Shown here piece by piece: positions 29,032-36,396 of a DNA stretch of 47,117 bases. The notes under the pieces are model-generated. The model ran no database searches and was not told the origin of the DNA. It saw only the letters and a list, made by a program, of their open reading frames with translations. Both the position numbers and the translations under genes were made by a program. The DNA comes from a virus, in IMG/VR virus record IMGVR_UViG_3300029999_000008, positions 1 through 47,117 of that record; one strand, written 5' to 3'. Numbering within the stretch: position 1 is the first letter of the stretch; every line of letters begins with the position of its first letter.

Positions 29032-29362
29032 TACAGAAGTCGGCCGCAAAGATGACGGCGGCAAGCCGCGCATTGATCTTGTAGACCCGTCACTGTTGCC
29101 GGCGGTCGGATCAATCCTTGCGTTTGGCGCGAGTAAGTACGGAGATAGAAATTGGGAGAAGGGCATTGCATACGGGCGCGTGTTCGCAGCAATGCAGCGG
29201 CATTTGTGGGCTTGGTGGAGTGGTCAGGACATGGACGAGGAGAGTGGACTCTCACACCTAGCCCACGGACTTTGCAATTTGATGTTTCTCATTGCATTCA
29301 GTCGGCGGCCGGTAGAGTTCCGTAAGCAGTTTGATGATCGCCCGTGGAAGCGCGATGCTTGA
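29024..29362 (+). CDS. dATP/dGTP diphosphohydrolase-like protein (DUF5664)
   Basis: 112 residues overlapping the previous gene by eight bases. Conserved features of this phage family: KDDGGKPRIDLVDPSLLPAV at 9-28, FGASKYGDRNWEKG, then AAMQRHLWAWWSGQDMDEES and HLAHGLCNLMFL, an all-helical fold with His/Glu/Asp metal sites. Family members are annotated as dATP/dGTP diphosphohydrolases. No PurZ homologue was found, so base replacement with 2-aminoadenine is not indicated. Confidence 0.75.
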   Translation: MSDTEVGRKDDGGKPRIDLVDPSLLPAVGSILAFGASKYGDRNWEKGIAYGRVFAAMQRHLWAWWSGQDMDEESGLSHLAHGLCNLMFLIAFSRRPVEFRKQFDDRPWKRDA

Positions 29363-30644
29363 AGCCTTATACCCCTGGCAAAAAAAAGAAGTGGAAGAGC
29401 ATGCATTTGACACTAAAAGGGCTTTATTCTGCGATCCGCGCCTGGGAAAGACCCTCGCCGCCTCAGAATCTCTTAGTAAGGTATCTCACAGTACCTCCCG
29501 GGTCCTTGTGGTTTGTCCTCTCGTCGTATCCGGCATGTGGGCCCGGCATCTCGCCGAACGTGGAACATGCGGCGAAATACGGGTCATCAACTTTGACCGA
29601 CTCTCTGGACAGCTCGCAGCTCTGAAGAAGTGGGGACCGACACATGTCATCGTTGACGAATCGCACTACATCAAAGGAGTTAGTTCGCAACGAGGTCGGG
29701 CGGTTCGTGCAATCTGTCGATCGGCTGCGTGGGTTAGGTTACTCACGGGAACACCTGCACCAAATAATTACGGAGACCTATGGGGACAACTTGCAGCATT
29801 GGACGAGGATGTCTGGGGTCGCTACTTCAAGTCCTTCCGAGAACGATACCTGATCTGCGATCCAATTTTCCCGACGCGTGTTCTCGGACATCAAAACGTC
29901 GATGAACTTATGGAACGCCTCAAACCGTACGTGACATGGGTCAAGCGGTCGGACGTATTTGGCCCCGATCGTTGGCAGGAGAGCATCTGCGATGTACCGC
30001 TCGGCAAGGAAGCCGGGAAACTGTACTACCAGCTCGCGAAGGCATGGATCGCTGAGGACCCCGGTATCACGGCAACACACACGTTGTCGCGCATGACGAA
30101 GCTGCGCCAGTGTACGACTGGCGTAGTGATCGCGGACGATAAGCAGTCACACATAATAGACACCGGCAAGCTGAAGGCGGTGATGCGCGACGTGCTCGAC
30201 ATCCGCGGCATCGGCGAGAAGTGCGTGATCTTCTACCAGTACGCAGGTGAGGGCGCCGAGTACCTGAAGGCGCTGGAAGCATTACGCCCCGGCGTGCCGC
30301 ATGGCGTGATCCGAGGCGACACGCCGCTTGCAGAACGGGATCGACTAGTCGAACGGTCGGCTGCACCGGGCCCGTTCGCGCTGCTCGTGCAGATGAAGGC
30401 TGGCGGCATCGGTATCACGTTACGTCACATTCAGCACGCACTGGTGCCTACGTTAACATTCAGTTACGCTGAATATAAGCAGGCTATTGATAGAATCTAC
30501 TCACCTGACGAGTCTCGTAGCGTGACGCACTATATGTCACCCGGTACGATCGACGAGTTTCTTATGAATACACTGCGGCGCAAAGAGGAAGTAAACAATG
30601 TTTTACAGAGAGCATCCATCGCATCAATTGCCTTCGGAGTATGA
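29355..30644 (+). CDS. SNF2-type DNA helicase
   Basis: 429 residues. Q-like motif YPWQKKEVE, Walker A variant CDPRLGKT (26-33), LVVCPLVVSGMWARHL (Ia), box II DESH (101-104), LLTGTPAPNN (III), then C-terminal lobe with KCVIFYQYAGE (IV), LLVQMKAGGIGITLRH (V) and YKQAIDRIYSP (VI). This is the compact phage SNF2 helicase form, probably remodelling or unwinding forks or recombination intermediates. ATG overlaps the previous stop by eight bases. Confidence 0.85.
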   Translation: MLEALYPWQKKEVEEHAFDTKRALFCDPRLGKTLAASESLSKVSHSTSRVLVVCPLVVSGMWARHLAERGTCGEIRVINFDRLSGQLAALKKWGPTHVIVDESHYIKGVSSQRGRAVRAICRSAAWVRLLTGTPAPNNYGDLWGQLAALDEDVWGRYFKSFRERYLICDPIFPTRVLGHQNVDELMERLKPYVTWVKRSDVFGPDRWQESICDVPLGKEAGKLYYQLAKAWIAEDPGITATHTLSRMTKLRQCTTGVVIADDKQSHIIDTGKLKAVMRDVLDIRGIGEKCVIFYQYAGEGAEYLKALEALRPGVPHGVIRGDTPLAERDRLVERSAAPGPFALLVQMKAGGIGITLRHIQHALVPTLTFSYAEYKQAIDRIYSPDESRSVTHYMSPGTIDEFLMNTLRRKEEVNNVLQRASIASIAFGV

Positions 30645-30831
30645 TCCAGCAATCGCGATGGAAAATCAGAGGGCCGTTGAATCAAATAACTCGTATTTAT
30701 GCAACGAGTCTAGTTATACACAAGATGATGACCCGGAGGAGTTCGAGCCGGACGAAGACGACGAGTACGGCGACAGCGTACCGTTCGACGTTCCGCCGCT
30801 GACCGGCGGTCCGGGGACGGTGTACGGATGA
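30598..30831 (+). CDS. small acidic protein
   Basis: 77 residues; ATG with AAGAGGAAG upstream inside the helicase 3' end (47-base overlap). C-terminal half is strongly acidic (DDDPEEFEPDEDDEYGDS) then Pro/Gly rich. It could be a DNA mimic or a binding tail for a replication protein. No family recognised. Confidence 0.5.
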   Translation: MFYREHPSHQLPSEYDPAIAMENQRAVESNNSYLCNESSYTQDDDPEEFEPDEDDEYGDSVPFDVPPLTGGPGTVYG

Positions 30832-31223
30832 AACTAGCAAAAGCGGCAGTCTTAGATTTTATCGACGCAGCCATCGAGAAGCTGCGCGCGTCACATGTAA
30901 AACAGCAGCAAGAAGCTGTTGCACAATATGACAAACGCGAGCTGGAACTAAACACGAAATGGGATCGCTTTCTTGCAGTCGCGACAGCAGCTCGTAAGAA
31001 AGGGTCGCCGATCACGAATACGATGATAAAAATGCTCGGTACCGGCGACTACTTTTACCTGAGTAGTCTGGCTAGCGAAAAACCGTCTTCGGATCCGTTC
31101 AAAGTACCGGATGATCTAGCTGGCATGAAGGCTCTAGTATCCGTCGTAATAGAGGATCAAGTAGATATAAAGACTCTCAGTAGTGCCGATTTACGCGACA
31201 TATTCAAGAAATACAGTCGCTAA
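30828..31223 (+). CDS. coiled-coil hypothetical protein
   Basis: 131 residues. Residues 5-60 are one long charged helix (FIDAAIEKLRASHVKQQQEA; AQYDKRELELNTKW), then a helical C-terminal half ending SSADLRDIFKKYSR. ATG overlaps the previous stop (ATGA), and its stop overlaps the polymerase start (TAATG). Possibly a polymerase accessory protein by position. Confidence 0.5.
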   Translation: MKLAKAAVLDFIDAAIEKLRASHVKQQQEAVAQYDKRELELNTKWDRFLAVATAARKKGSPITNTMIKMLGTGDYFYLSSLASEKPSSDPFKVPDDLAGMKALVSVVIEDQVDIKTLSSADLRDIFKKYSR

Positions 31224-33589
31224 TGGCTGAGTGTTCCCTGTGTCCGTTGCATCTGACGGCCGCAAGTGTCTGCATACCGGGCCGTGGTCCGAGCCCTGCG
31301 AGCGTGTTAGTCGTCGGCTCGAACCCGATCGGCTCAGACGATACGCTAGGCGCCTGCTTCACAGGCAAGCACGGGCGCCTGCTGGACGAGCTGCTTACAC
31401 AGAGTGGCTTCGATCCGAGCAACGTGAGGATCACGAATGCCGTGCGCTGTCAGACAGCCGACAAACTGAAGCCGATGCCGGAGTCTGTCAACGCCTGCCG
31501 ACCATACTTGAGGGATGAGATTCATGCAGTTCAACCTAAGATCATTATTGCGCTCGGTGACACGGCACTTCAATCTTTATGCAAGACAAGCGGAGTTTCC
31601 GTCAAGCGCGGCACGCGGATGCTACTGCACGACGACTTCGGGTTTCAGTGCGAAGTCTGGCCGACTTATGATCCGGGTCACGTACTACGACTCCCGAACG
31701 CGCGAGCGGTTGTTCTCGCGGATCTACGAAGAGCACGCGACTCAGCAATCCCCGAAGACGACGTAAGATGGGAGTGGTGGGACCCGAGCAAACCTATACC
31801 AGGGAGATTCATAGCTTACGACATCGAAACTGACTATAAAGGAGATAACCGTGTTACTCAAGCTGCTGTCAGTGATGGGCATTCCGCTCTCGTATGTGCC
31901 GAAGAGTTTCTTGAAGAGTTTCAACGATCCTTGCAGGGGCGTGCATTGGTGGGGCATAACTCTTGGGCGTTCGACGATCCGCGTACCGGCCTCGTTTCCA
32001 GCTTTGACACTATGGCTATGGCCTACCTTTGTGACGAGACTCAGCCTCTTGGTCTTGAGCCTCTTTGTGTTCGGTACCTTGGCGTACGCGGTTGGAAAGA
32101 CGCTAAGGACGCCGAACTCGGCTCCGACGCTTTCGCCGCTTACAATGCACGAGATGCGATCTATACTCACCAACTCCGTGAGAAACTTGCGGCCAATCTC
32201 GGGCCCCGTATCCGTCTTACCGATCACCTCCACGCCGCATATCTCGCCCTGGCAGACTGTACTGCCCGTGGTGTCTGGGTCGATTCGAAAGCCGTAGCAA
32301 AAGCGCGCGAAATGTTCGACGCCGCCGCGGCGGAAGCGCGCAAGAAGATGCCCGAGTTTTACCGCATGACGCAGCTCAACAAAAAGGGCGAAGTCATCGA
32401 CAAACCGATCCCATTCAACCCGCAGTCGAATCACCACATCGCCGACTGGCTGACCGAACAGGGGTTCCACCTGCCAAGTACGGCAACCGGAACAGCCAGT
32501 ACGGCAGCCGCTACAATCGCTGCACTACCACAGACCGGCAGCGTGCTCGCGCTGACAGAATACAGAAAGGCGAAGAAGGCGATCAATGCGTTTGTCAAAC
32601 CGTACGAAGAGTTTGCTTCAACAGGAGACGGACGGGTTCACCCTACTTATACCGTGCTACGTACCTCGACGGGTCGCACATCCGCTCGCAATCCTAATAT
32701 CCAACAGATACCCAGAGATCCGGTATTACGCAAAATGCTTTCGGCATCGCCGGGGCGAGTGCTCGTGTCCGCCGATTACGGCGCGATTGAGTTTCGTGTT
32801 GCGGCCTGGTGTGCCCAGGAGTCCAGTATTATCGCACGATACAACGAAAACGCCGAGTGGGACCCCCACCGTTGGTTCGCAGCGTTGGTGTATTCCAAGC
32901 CTGAGTCCGAAATAACGAAAGAGGAGAGGCAGATCGCGAAATCCGCGAACTTCGGACTACTCTATATGGCGCAGGCGCCGACATTGCAAGAGTATGTTCT
33001 CAAGACGACCGGCATTCATCTGTCGATGAGCCAGTGCGGGGAGATCCGGCGCCTGTGGCACGAGACGTTCCCCGGCTTCCGCGGATGGTACAAGCGCGTC
33101 AACATGTTCATGCGTGAGCATGGGTACGTCGAGAATGCGATCGGCAGGCGCCGTCACTTCGCGAACTTCAACGAGCTGTGCCACAAGCCGCAGGGAGAGC
33201 TTGTACGTCACGCGCGTCAGACAGAGGAGGGTACTCTGATCGCGGAGTCGCAGATGCGGAGCTACGCCGGCGACCTGACCAATGCCATGTGGCGCGAAGC
33301 GGTCAACTTCCAGGTTCAGAGTTTCGCAGCCGACATAGCCCTGGCAGCACTGGACGAGTGTCACTTTAACGATATGCCGATCTGCGCGTTCATTCACGAC
33401 GACATTAAGTTCGAGTTCGAGTGGGATGAGTGGAACAATAATCAGACCGTTTTAGAGTTTACAATACGCCGCTGTATGATAGAATCAGCACTAAGCAATC
33501 TAAAGCAGAACTTCGGAGTCACCTTCGACGTACCGCTTACCGTGGAGATTAAAGACAATGTTACCTCCAAGCTCACCGCCGCCCATTAG
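31223..33589 (+). CDS. uracil-DNA glycosylase/DNA polymerase I fusion
   Basis: 788 residues. Residues 1-172 resemble a family 4/5 uracil-DNA glycosylase: four iron-sulfur cysteines C4, C7, C76, C92, LVVGSNPIGSDD where the usual motif is GEAPG-like, and a HVLRLP end motif (153-158). Residues 195-325: 3'-5' exonuclease, DIETD (200-204), HNSWAFDDP (245-253), YNARD (307-311). Residues 430-788: family A polymerase, motif A DYGAIEFR (518-525), motif B RQIAKSANFGLLY (569-581), motif C HDD (725-727, usually HDE). Replicates phage DNA. The glycosylase part may be catalytic or only bind uracil. Confidence 0.9.
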   Translation: MAECSLCPLHLTAASVCIPGRGPSPASVLVVGSNPIGSDDTLGACFTGKHGRLLDELLTQSGFDPSNVRITNAVRCQTADKLKPMPESVNACRPYLRDEIHAVQPKIIIALGDTALQSLCKTSGVSVKRGTRMLLHDDFGFQCEVWPTYDPGHVLRLPNARAVVLADLRRARDSAIPEDDVRWEWWDPSKPIPGRFIAYDIETDYKGDNRVTQAAVSDGHSALVCAEEFLEEFQRSLQGRALVGHNSWAFDDPRTGLVSSFDTMAMAYLCDETQPLGLEPLCVRYLGVRGWKDAKDAELGSDAFAAYNARDAIYTHQLREKLAANLGPRIRLTDHLHAAYLALADCTARGVWVDSKAVAKAREMFDAAAAEARKKMPEFYRMTQLNKKGEVIDKPIPFNPQSNHHIADWLTEQGFHLPSTATGTASTAAATIAALPQTGSVLALTEYRKAKKAINAFVKPYEEFASTGDGRVHPTYTVLRTSTGRTSARNPNIQQIPRDPVLRKMLSASPGRVLVSADYGAIEFRVAAWCAQESSIIARYNENAEWDPHRWFAALVYSKPESEITKEERQIAKSANFGLLYMAQAPTLQEYVLKTTGIHLSMSQCGEIRRLWHETFPGFRGWYKRVNMFMREHGYVENAIGRRRHFANFNELCHKPQGELVRHARQTEEGTLIAESQMRSYAGDLTNAMWREAVNFQVQSFAADIALAALDECHFNDMPICAFIHDDIKFEFEWDEWNNNQTVLEFTIRRCMIESALSNLKQNFGVTFDVPLTVEIKDNVTSKLTAAH

Positions 33590-33755
33590 CTCGCCCAGCC
33601 CGTTGCCGACGTCATCAGTGCCGTTCAAGCCTCTGATATGCGAAGGCAACCCGATCGACTTCGGTGGCGGACGAGCAGCGATCTATTTCGTGTGTCACTC
33701 CAAGGACGGTAAGATCTACACCGGGCAGATTCCGCTCGGCGAGGTTCGTCGCTAG
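33558..33755 (+). CDS. small proline/serine-rich protein
   Basis: 65 residues from an ATG inside the polymerase 3' end, with GGAG ten bases before. N-terminal 20 residues are Pro/Ser only (PPSSPPPISSPSPLP), then a compact part AIYFVCHSKDGKIYTGQIPL. Stop overlaps the nuclease start (TAGTG). Unknown function. Confidence 0.5.
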   Translation: MLPPSSPPPISSPSPLPTSSVPFKPLICEGNPIDFGGGRAAIYFVCHSKDGKIYTGQIPLGEVRR

Positions 33756-34543
33756 TGCTGTACCTGTCGAGTACGTCTTTGCATACCTGGATGCGGTGCA
33801 GGAAACAGTACGAGCTGTCGTTTATACGCGGACTGGAGCCCAAGGTTAAGCCCGAGGCTATGGGTAAGGGCTCGTCGTTTCACAAGTGCGCAGAGGCATA
33901 CTTCAAAGGCGAACGCGCGACCGACGAGCCGTTGCTGCCGGTATGGGAGGCGTTTATGCTGCATAATAAATTGCCGCTGGATGTCATCTCTGCGGAGTTG
34001 CCTTACTGGTGCGACCTTATACCCGGAGTACGCCTTCGAATCACGCCAGACCTTGTGTACCGCTCCGGTGACTGGATCGTATGCCGCGACTGGAAGACAT
34101 TTTCTAAGGACGGTGAGTGGGACGTCGATCTGGACTTTCAGGGACGCCTCTACACGGCGCTCCTCCGGCAGCACTTCAAAACCGAGAAGGTCCGCTTTGA
34201 GTATGTGAAGGTTCGCTCAGAGCTGGGCCGCGATCTAAAGAAAGGCTACGTTGCATGGACGAACGCCGAGCGTTACCCGGAGCCGGACGAGCTGATACCG
34301 TCGAAAGCTGAGTGCGATATTCTGCTCGCAGAGGCTCAGTATGCAGCCAGTGAGATACTGCAACTTCGGCTCACGGCGGGCTCTGTGGCATACTATCGCT
34401 CGCCACAACGGGGCTTCGACATGAACTCATGCGATCGGTGTCTCGTCAAAGAGGCGTGCAAGAAGGATCTGACCGGAGAGCTTGACGAACAAACGATAAG
34501 TCTGCTCTACAACATCCGCGAACCACTGAAAGAGATCGTATGA
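33755..34543 (+). CDS. Cas4-like PD-(D/E)XK exonuclease with iron-sulfur cluster
   Basis: 262 residues from a GTG. SSTSLHTWMRCRKQYELSF start, His43, Asp99 in ITPDL, Asp112-x-Lys114 in RDWKTF and Gln129-Tyr133 in DFQGRLYTALL make the RecB/Cas4 nuclease site. C15 with C226, C229 and C235 form the four-cysteine iron-sulfur cluster found in Cas4 and AddB. No CRISPR genes are present, so a recombination/end-processing role beside the Sak4-like ATPase and ssDNA-binding gene is more likely. Confidence 0.85.
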   Translation: MLYLSSTSLHTWMRCRKQYELSFIRGLEPKVKPEAMGKGSSFHKCAEAYFKGERATDEPLLPVWEAFMLHNKLPLDVISAELPYWCDLIPGVRLRITPDLVYRSGDWIVCRDWKTFSKDGEWDVDLDFQGRLYTALLRQHFKTEKVRFEYVKVRSELGRDLKKGYVAWTNAERYPEPDELIPSKAECDILLAEAQYAASEILQLRLTAGSVAYYRSPQRGFDMNSCDRCLVKEACKKDLTGELDEQTISLLYNIREPLKEIV

Positions 34544-35301
34544 TTTACCTCCTGGATGGTGACCTTTCCGGTATCGACTCGGTGCAGCACCTGATCGAGG
34601 CGAATAAGATCACCCGTATGCCCTGTCGCACATACACCGAGTTCGTCCGACATACAAAGCACCTTGCCGAAATAGTCACGCCTGCTGACCTTGTGATCGT
34701 CGATACCGTGTCGAAGCTCGCCGAGACGCTGCGCGACGACATCCTGCACGGCGAGGACCAAGACGACAGCCTGGCCGCGATCAGCAAGGAGATCAAGGGC
34801 GAAACGTACGGCCGCAACGCCTACCAGGGGGCGCAGCGCAAGTTCATGCGTCAACTTAAGAACATACACCGCGCCGGAGATGGCGCCCGGGTAATTACCG
34901 TATTCCACGAAACAGACCAGAAGGACCCCTACGATGTTATGCAAACAAAGCGCGCGCCATCGGTCAATCCAGCGTTTTATGAAAGCATTACAGCACAGTC
35001 ATCTGATATCTTTCGACTGTACGTTACGGCCGAAGACATCCTCGACCAAAAGACCGGAACAGTAAAGTTTCCACGGCGCACACGTTTCCTGCAACTGCAG
35101 GACGACGAGCACGCCCTGGCAAAGTATCACGTACGTCGTGATATCGCGGATAAGTTGCCTCGGCGACTTCCGAACCCGACCCTGCCGAAGCTGTGGAAGA
35201 TACTCGGCAAACAGTCAGCGTGGTTGACCGTGTACGGCCCTCCGGGAGCCGGGAAGACCACGTTGGTATGCAGTGAAGTTGAAGAAAGCGAGAAAAAATA
35301 A
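34540..35301 (+). CDS. Sak4/RecA-like ATPase, apparently circularly permuted
   Basis: 253 residues, ATGA overlap with the nuclease gene. The order of elements is unusual: the chain starts with strand IYLLDGD (2-8), then Walker B LVIVDT (51-56), RVITVFHET (117-125, the strand normally after Walker B) and beta strands to about 205; Walker A GPPGAGKT (233-240), preceded by its strand AWLTVYG, is at the C-terminus, which ends 13 residues later. In phage Sak4 recombinases Walker A is at the N-terminus, so the protein reads as a permutation cut after the Walker A helix. Neighbours (Cas4-like nuclease, ssDNA-binding-like protein, VRR-NUC) fit a single-strand annealing/recombination module. Confidence 0.8.
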   Translation: MIYLLDGDLSGIDSVQHLIEANKITRMPCRTYTEFVRHTKHLAEIVTPADLVIVDTVSKLAETLRDDILHGEDQDDSLAAISKEIKGETYGRNAYQGAQRKFMRQLKNIHRAGDGARVITVFHETDQKDPYDVMQTKRAPSVNPAFYESITAQSSDIFRLYVTAEDILDQKTGTVKFPRRTRFLQLQDDEHALAKYHVRRDIADKLPRRLPNPTLPKLWKILGKQSAWLTVYGPPGAGKTTLVCSEVEESEKK

Positions 35302-35303
35302 CA

Positions 35304-35882
35304 ATGGCAGTAGCAGAAGATCTTAACCTTATGGATCTCGCCGATCTTGATGACATCGGCGACTTCAAGCCCCTTCCGCCCGTCGGTAAGTACGTTGTTC
35401 GGCTGACGGAGGCAGTAGGTAAACTTAGCAAAAAAGGCAAGCCTCAAGTAGAGTGCCTGTTCGAGATTCAAGACGGACCACACGCAGGCGATGAGCTGAA
35501 GGCATGGTACGGTGTCGATGTCGCGACGTACACGCGCAAAGACGGCTCAGAGGGTAAACGATCGTTTGGTATCTCGAAGATCCGCCGACTGCTCGAAGCG
35601 GCCGGTGAGCCTATCCCGGATCAAGGTCAGATCCCAACCGGCACACTCAAAGCGGCGCAAGTCATTGCTGCGAAGATCATCAAGAAAAAGCTCACCGGTA
35701 AGAAGCTCGAAATCGAGAGCAAAGACGAGCCTATGTTCGATGGCAAGGGTTCGGCTCGTACGCCGAAGTTGAACGCTGAAGGTAAGCCGGAAGTGTTTCG
35801 CTCGTTCATCCCCCTCGGTTTGGCAACCGGCGGCGCTGCGCTGGCCGTTGATGAAGACGAATACGCGGACGACGCAGCATGA
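35304..35882 (+). CDS. ssDNA-binding-like protein (DUF669-like)
   Basis: 192 residues. N-terminus LMDLADLDDIGDFKPLPPVG then YVVRLTEAVGKLSKKGKPQV, ECLFEIQDGPHAG and GTLKAAQVIAAKIIKKKLTG suggest an OB-fold-like core as in phage DUF669/SSB proteins. The C-terminus is acidic (AVDEDEYADDAA), as in SSB proteins that recruit partners through an acidic tail. Two bases after the Sak4-like gene, the usual pair. Confidence 0.65.
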   Translation: MAVAEDLNLMDLADLDDIGDFKPLPPVGKYVVRLTEAVGKLSKKGKPQVECLFEIQDGPHAGDELKAWYGVDVATYTRKDGSEGKRSFGISKIRRLLEAAGEPIPDQGQIPTGTLKAAQVIAAKIIKKKLTGKKLEIESKDEPMFDGKGSARTPKLNAEGKPEVFRSFIPLGLATGGAALAVDEDEYADDAA

Positions 35883-36262
35883 CCGAGGCACAGTTAGTAA
35901 CAAAGATCCTGGGGGCCCTTAACGGGGTCCCTGAGACCTTCGCTTTCAAAGTTGTGGCGGCTCCGTATGCGCGTAAGGGTATCTCCGACATTATTGGCTG
36001 TCACAGAGGAAGCTTCTTTGCATTCGAGGTAAAGTTGCCCGGCAAAGAAAAAACTCTTACGATACCGCAAGAGAACTTTCTGGCGGCTGTACTCGCGGTC
36101 GGTGGCACCGCCCACACAGTTACATCGGTCGAACAGGCGCTTACATACCTGAGTGCGATAACAGCGTACGAACGGCAGGTGTCAGCAATCCTAAACGCTC
36201 TAAGATACCGCCCAACGCCGCAAACGCCAGAATGCGACCGGCCCATAGGCCCACACGATTGA
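35879..36262 (+). CDS. VRR-NUC nuclease
   Basis: 127 residues overlapping the previous stop (ATGA). Matches the VRR-NUC nuclease core: GISDIIG (Asp37), FFAFEVK (Glu50, Lys52), IPQENFL (Gln64) and VGGTAHTV. The family includes Holliday junction resolvases and FAN1-type nucleases, so a role in resolving phage recombination intermediates is likely. Last gene of the rightward unit; it converges with and overlaps a minus-strand gene by 122 bases. Confidence 0.8.
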   Translation: MTEAQLVTKILGALNGVPETFAFKVVAAPYARKGISDIIGCHRGSFFAFEVKLPGKEKTLTIPQENFLAAVLAVGGTAHTVTSVEQALTYLSAITAYERQVSAILNALRYRPTPQTPECDRPIGPHD

Positions 36263-36359
36263 TCTTGTGAATGGATGACCTTATCAGGAGATTTGTCTCC
36301 TGAGTAGTCTTCAATAGTCCGGGCACAGTCGTATTAGTGGCTGGATCGTAATAGCCCAT
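36141..36359 (-). CDS. small membrane protein, last gene of leftward unit
   Basis: 72 residues from an ATG with AGAGG nine bases upstream; a longer frame overlaps the previous stop and lacks a ribosome-binding site. One membrane helix at about 40-58 (VGLWAGRILAFAALGGIL), preceded by LLKTTQETNLLIRSSIHKIN. Its 3' end overlaps the VRR-NUC gene antisense. Position after the ejection proteins suggests an internal virion or holin-like protein. Confidence 0.55.
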   Translation of the reverse strand: MGYYDPATNTTVPGLLKTTQETNLLIRSSIHKINRVGLWAGRILAFAALGGILERLGLLTPAVRTLLSHSGM

Positions 36360-36396
36360 TAGAATCCTCTCGTGCTGCGCGACGTCAGCCCTCGTT

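Noticed and set aside
28708-29362. 2-aminoadenine (Z) genome
   Set aside because: A dATP/dGTP diphosphohydrolase-like gene is present, but no PurZ-like adenylosuccinate synthetase was seen, and the diphosphohydrolase family also occurs in normal genomes.
31742-32470. 242-codon minus-strand frame inside the polymerase gene
   Set aside because: Antisense to a well-supported polymerase with all motifs; no independent evidence.
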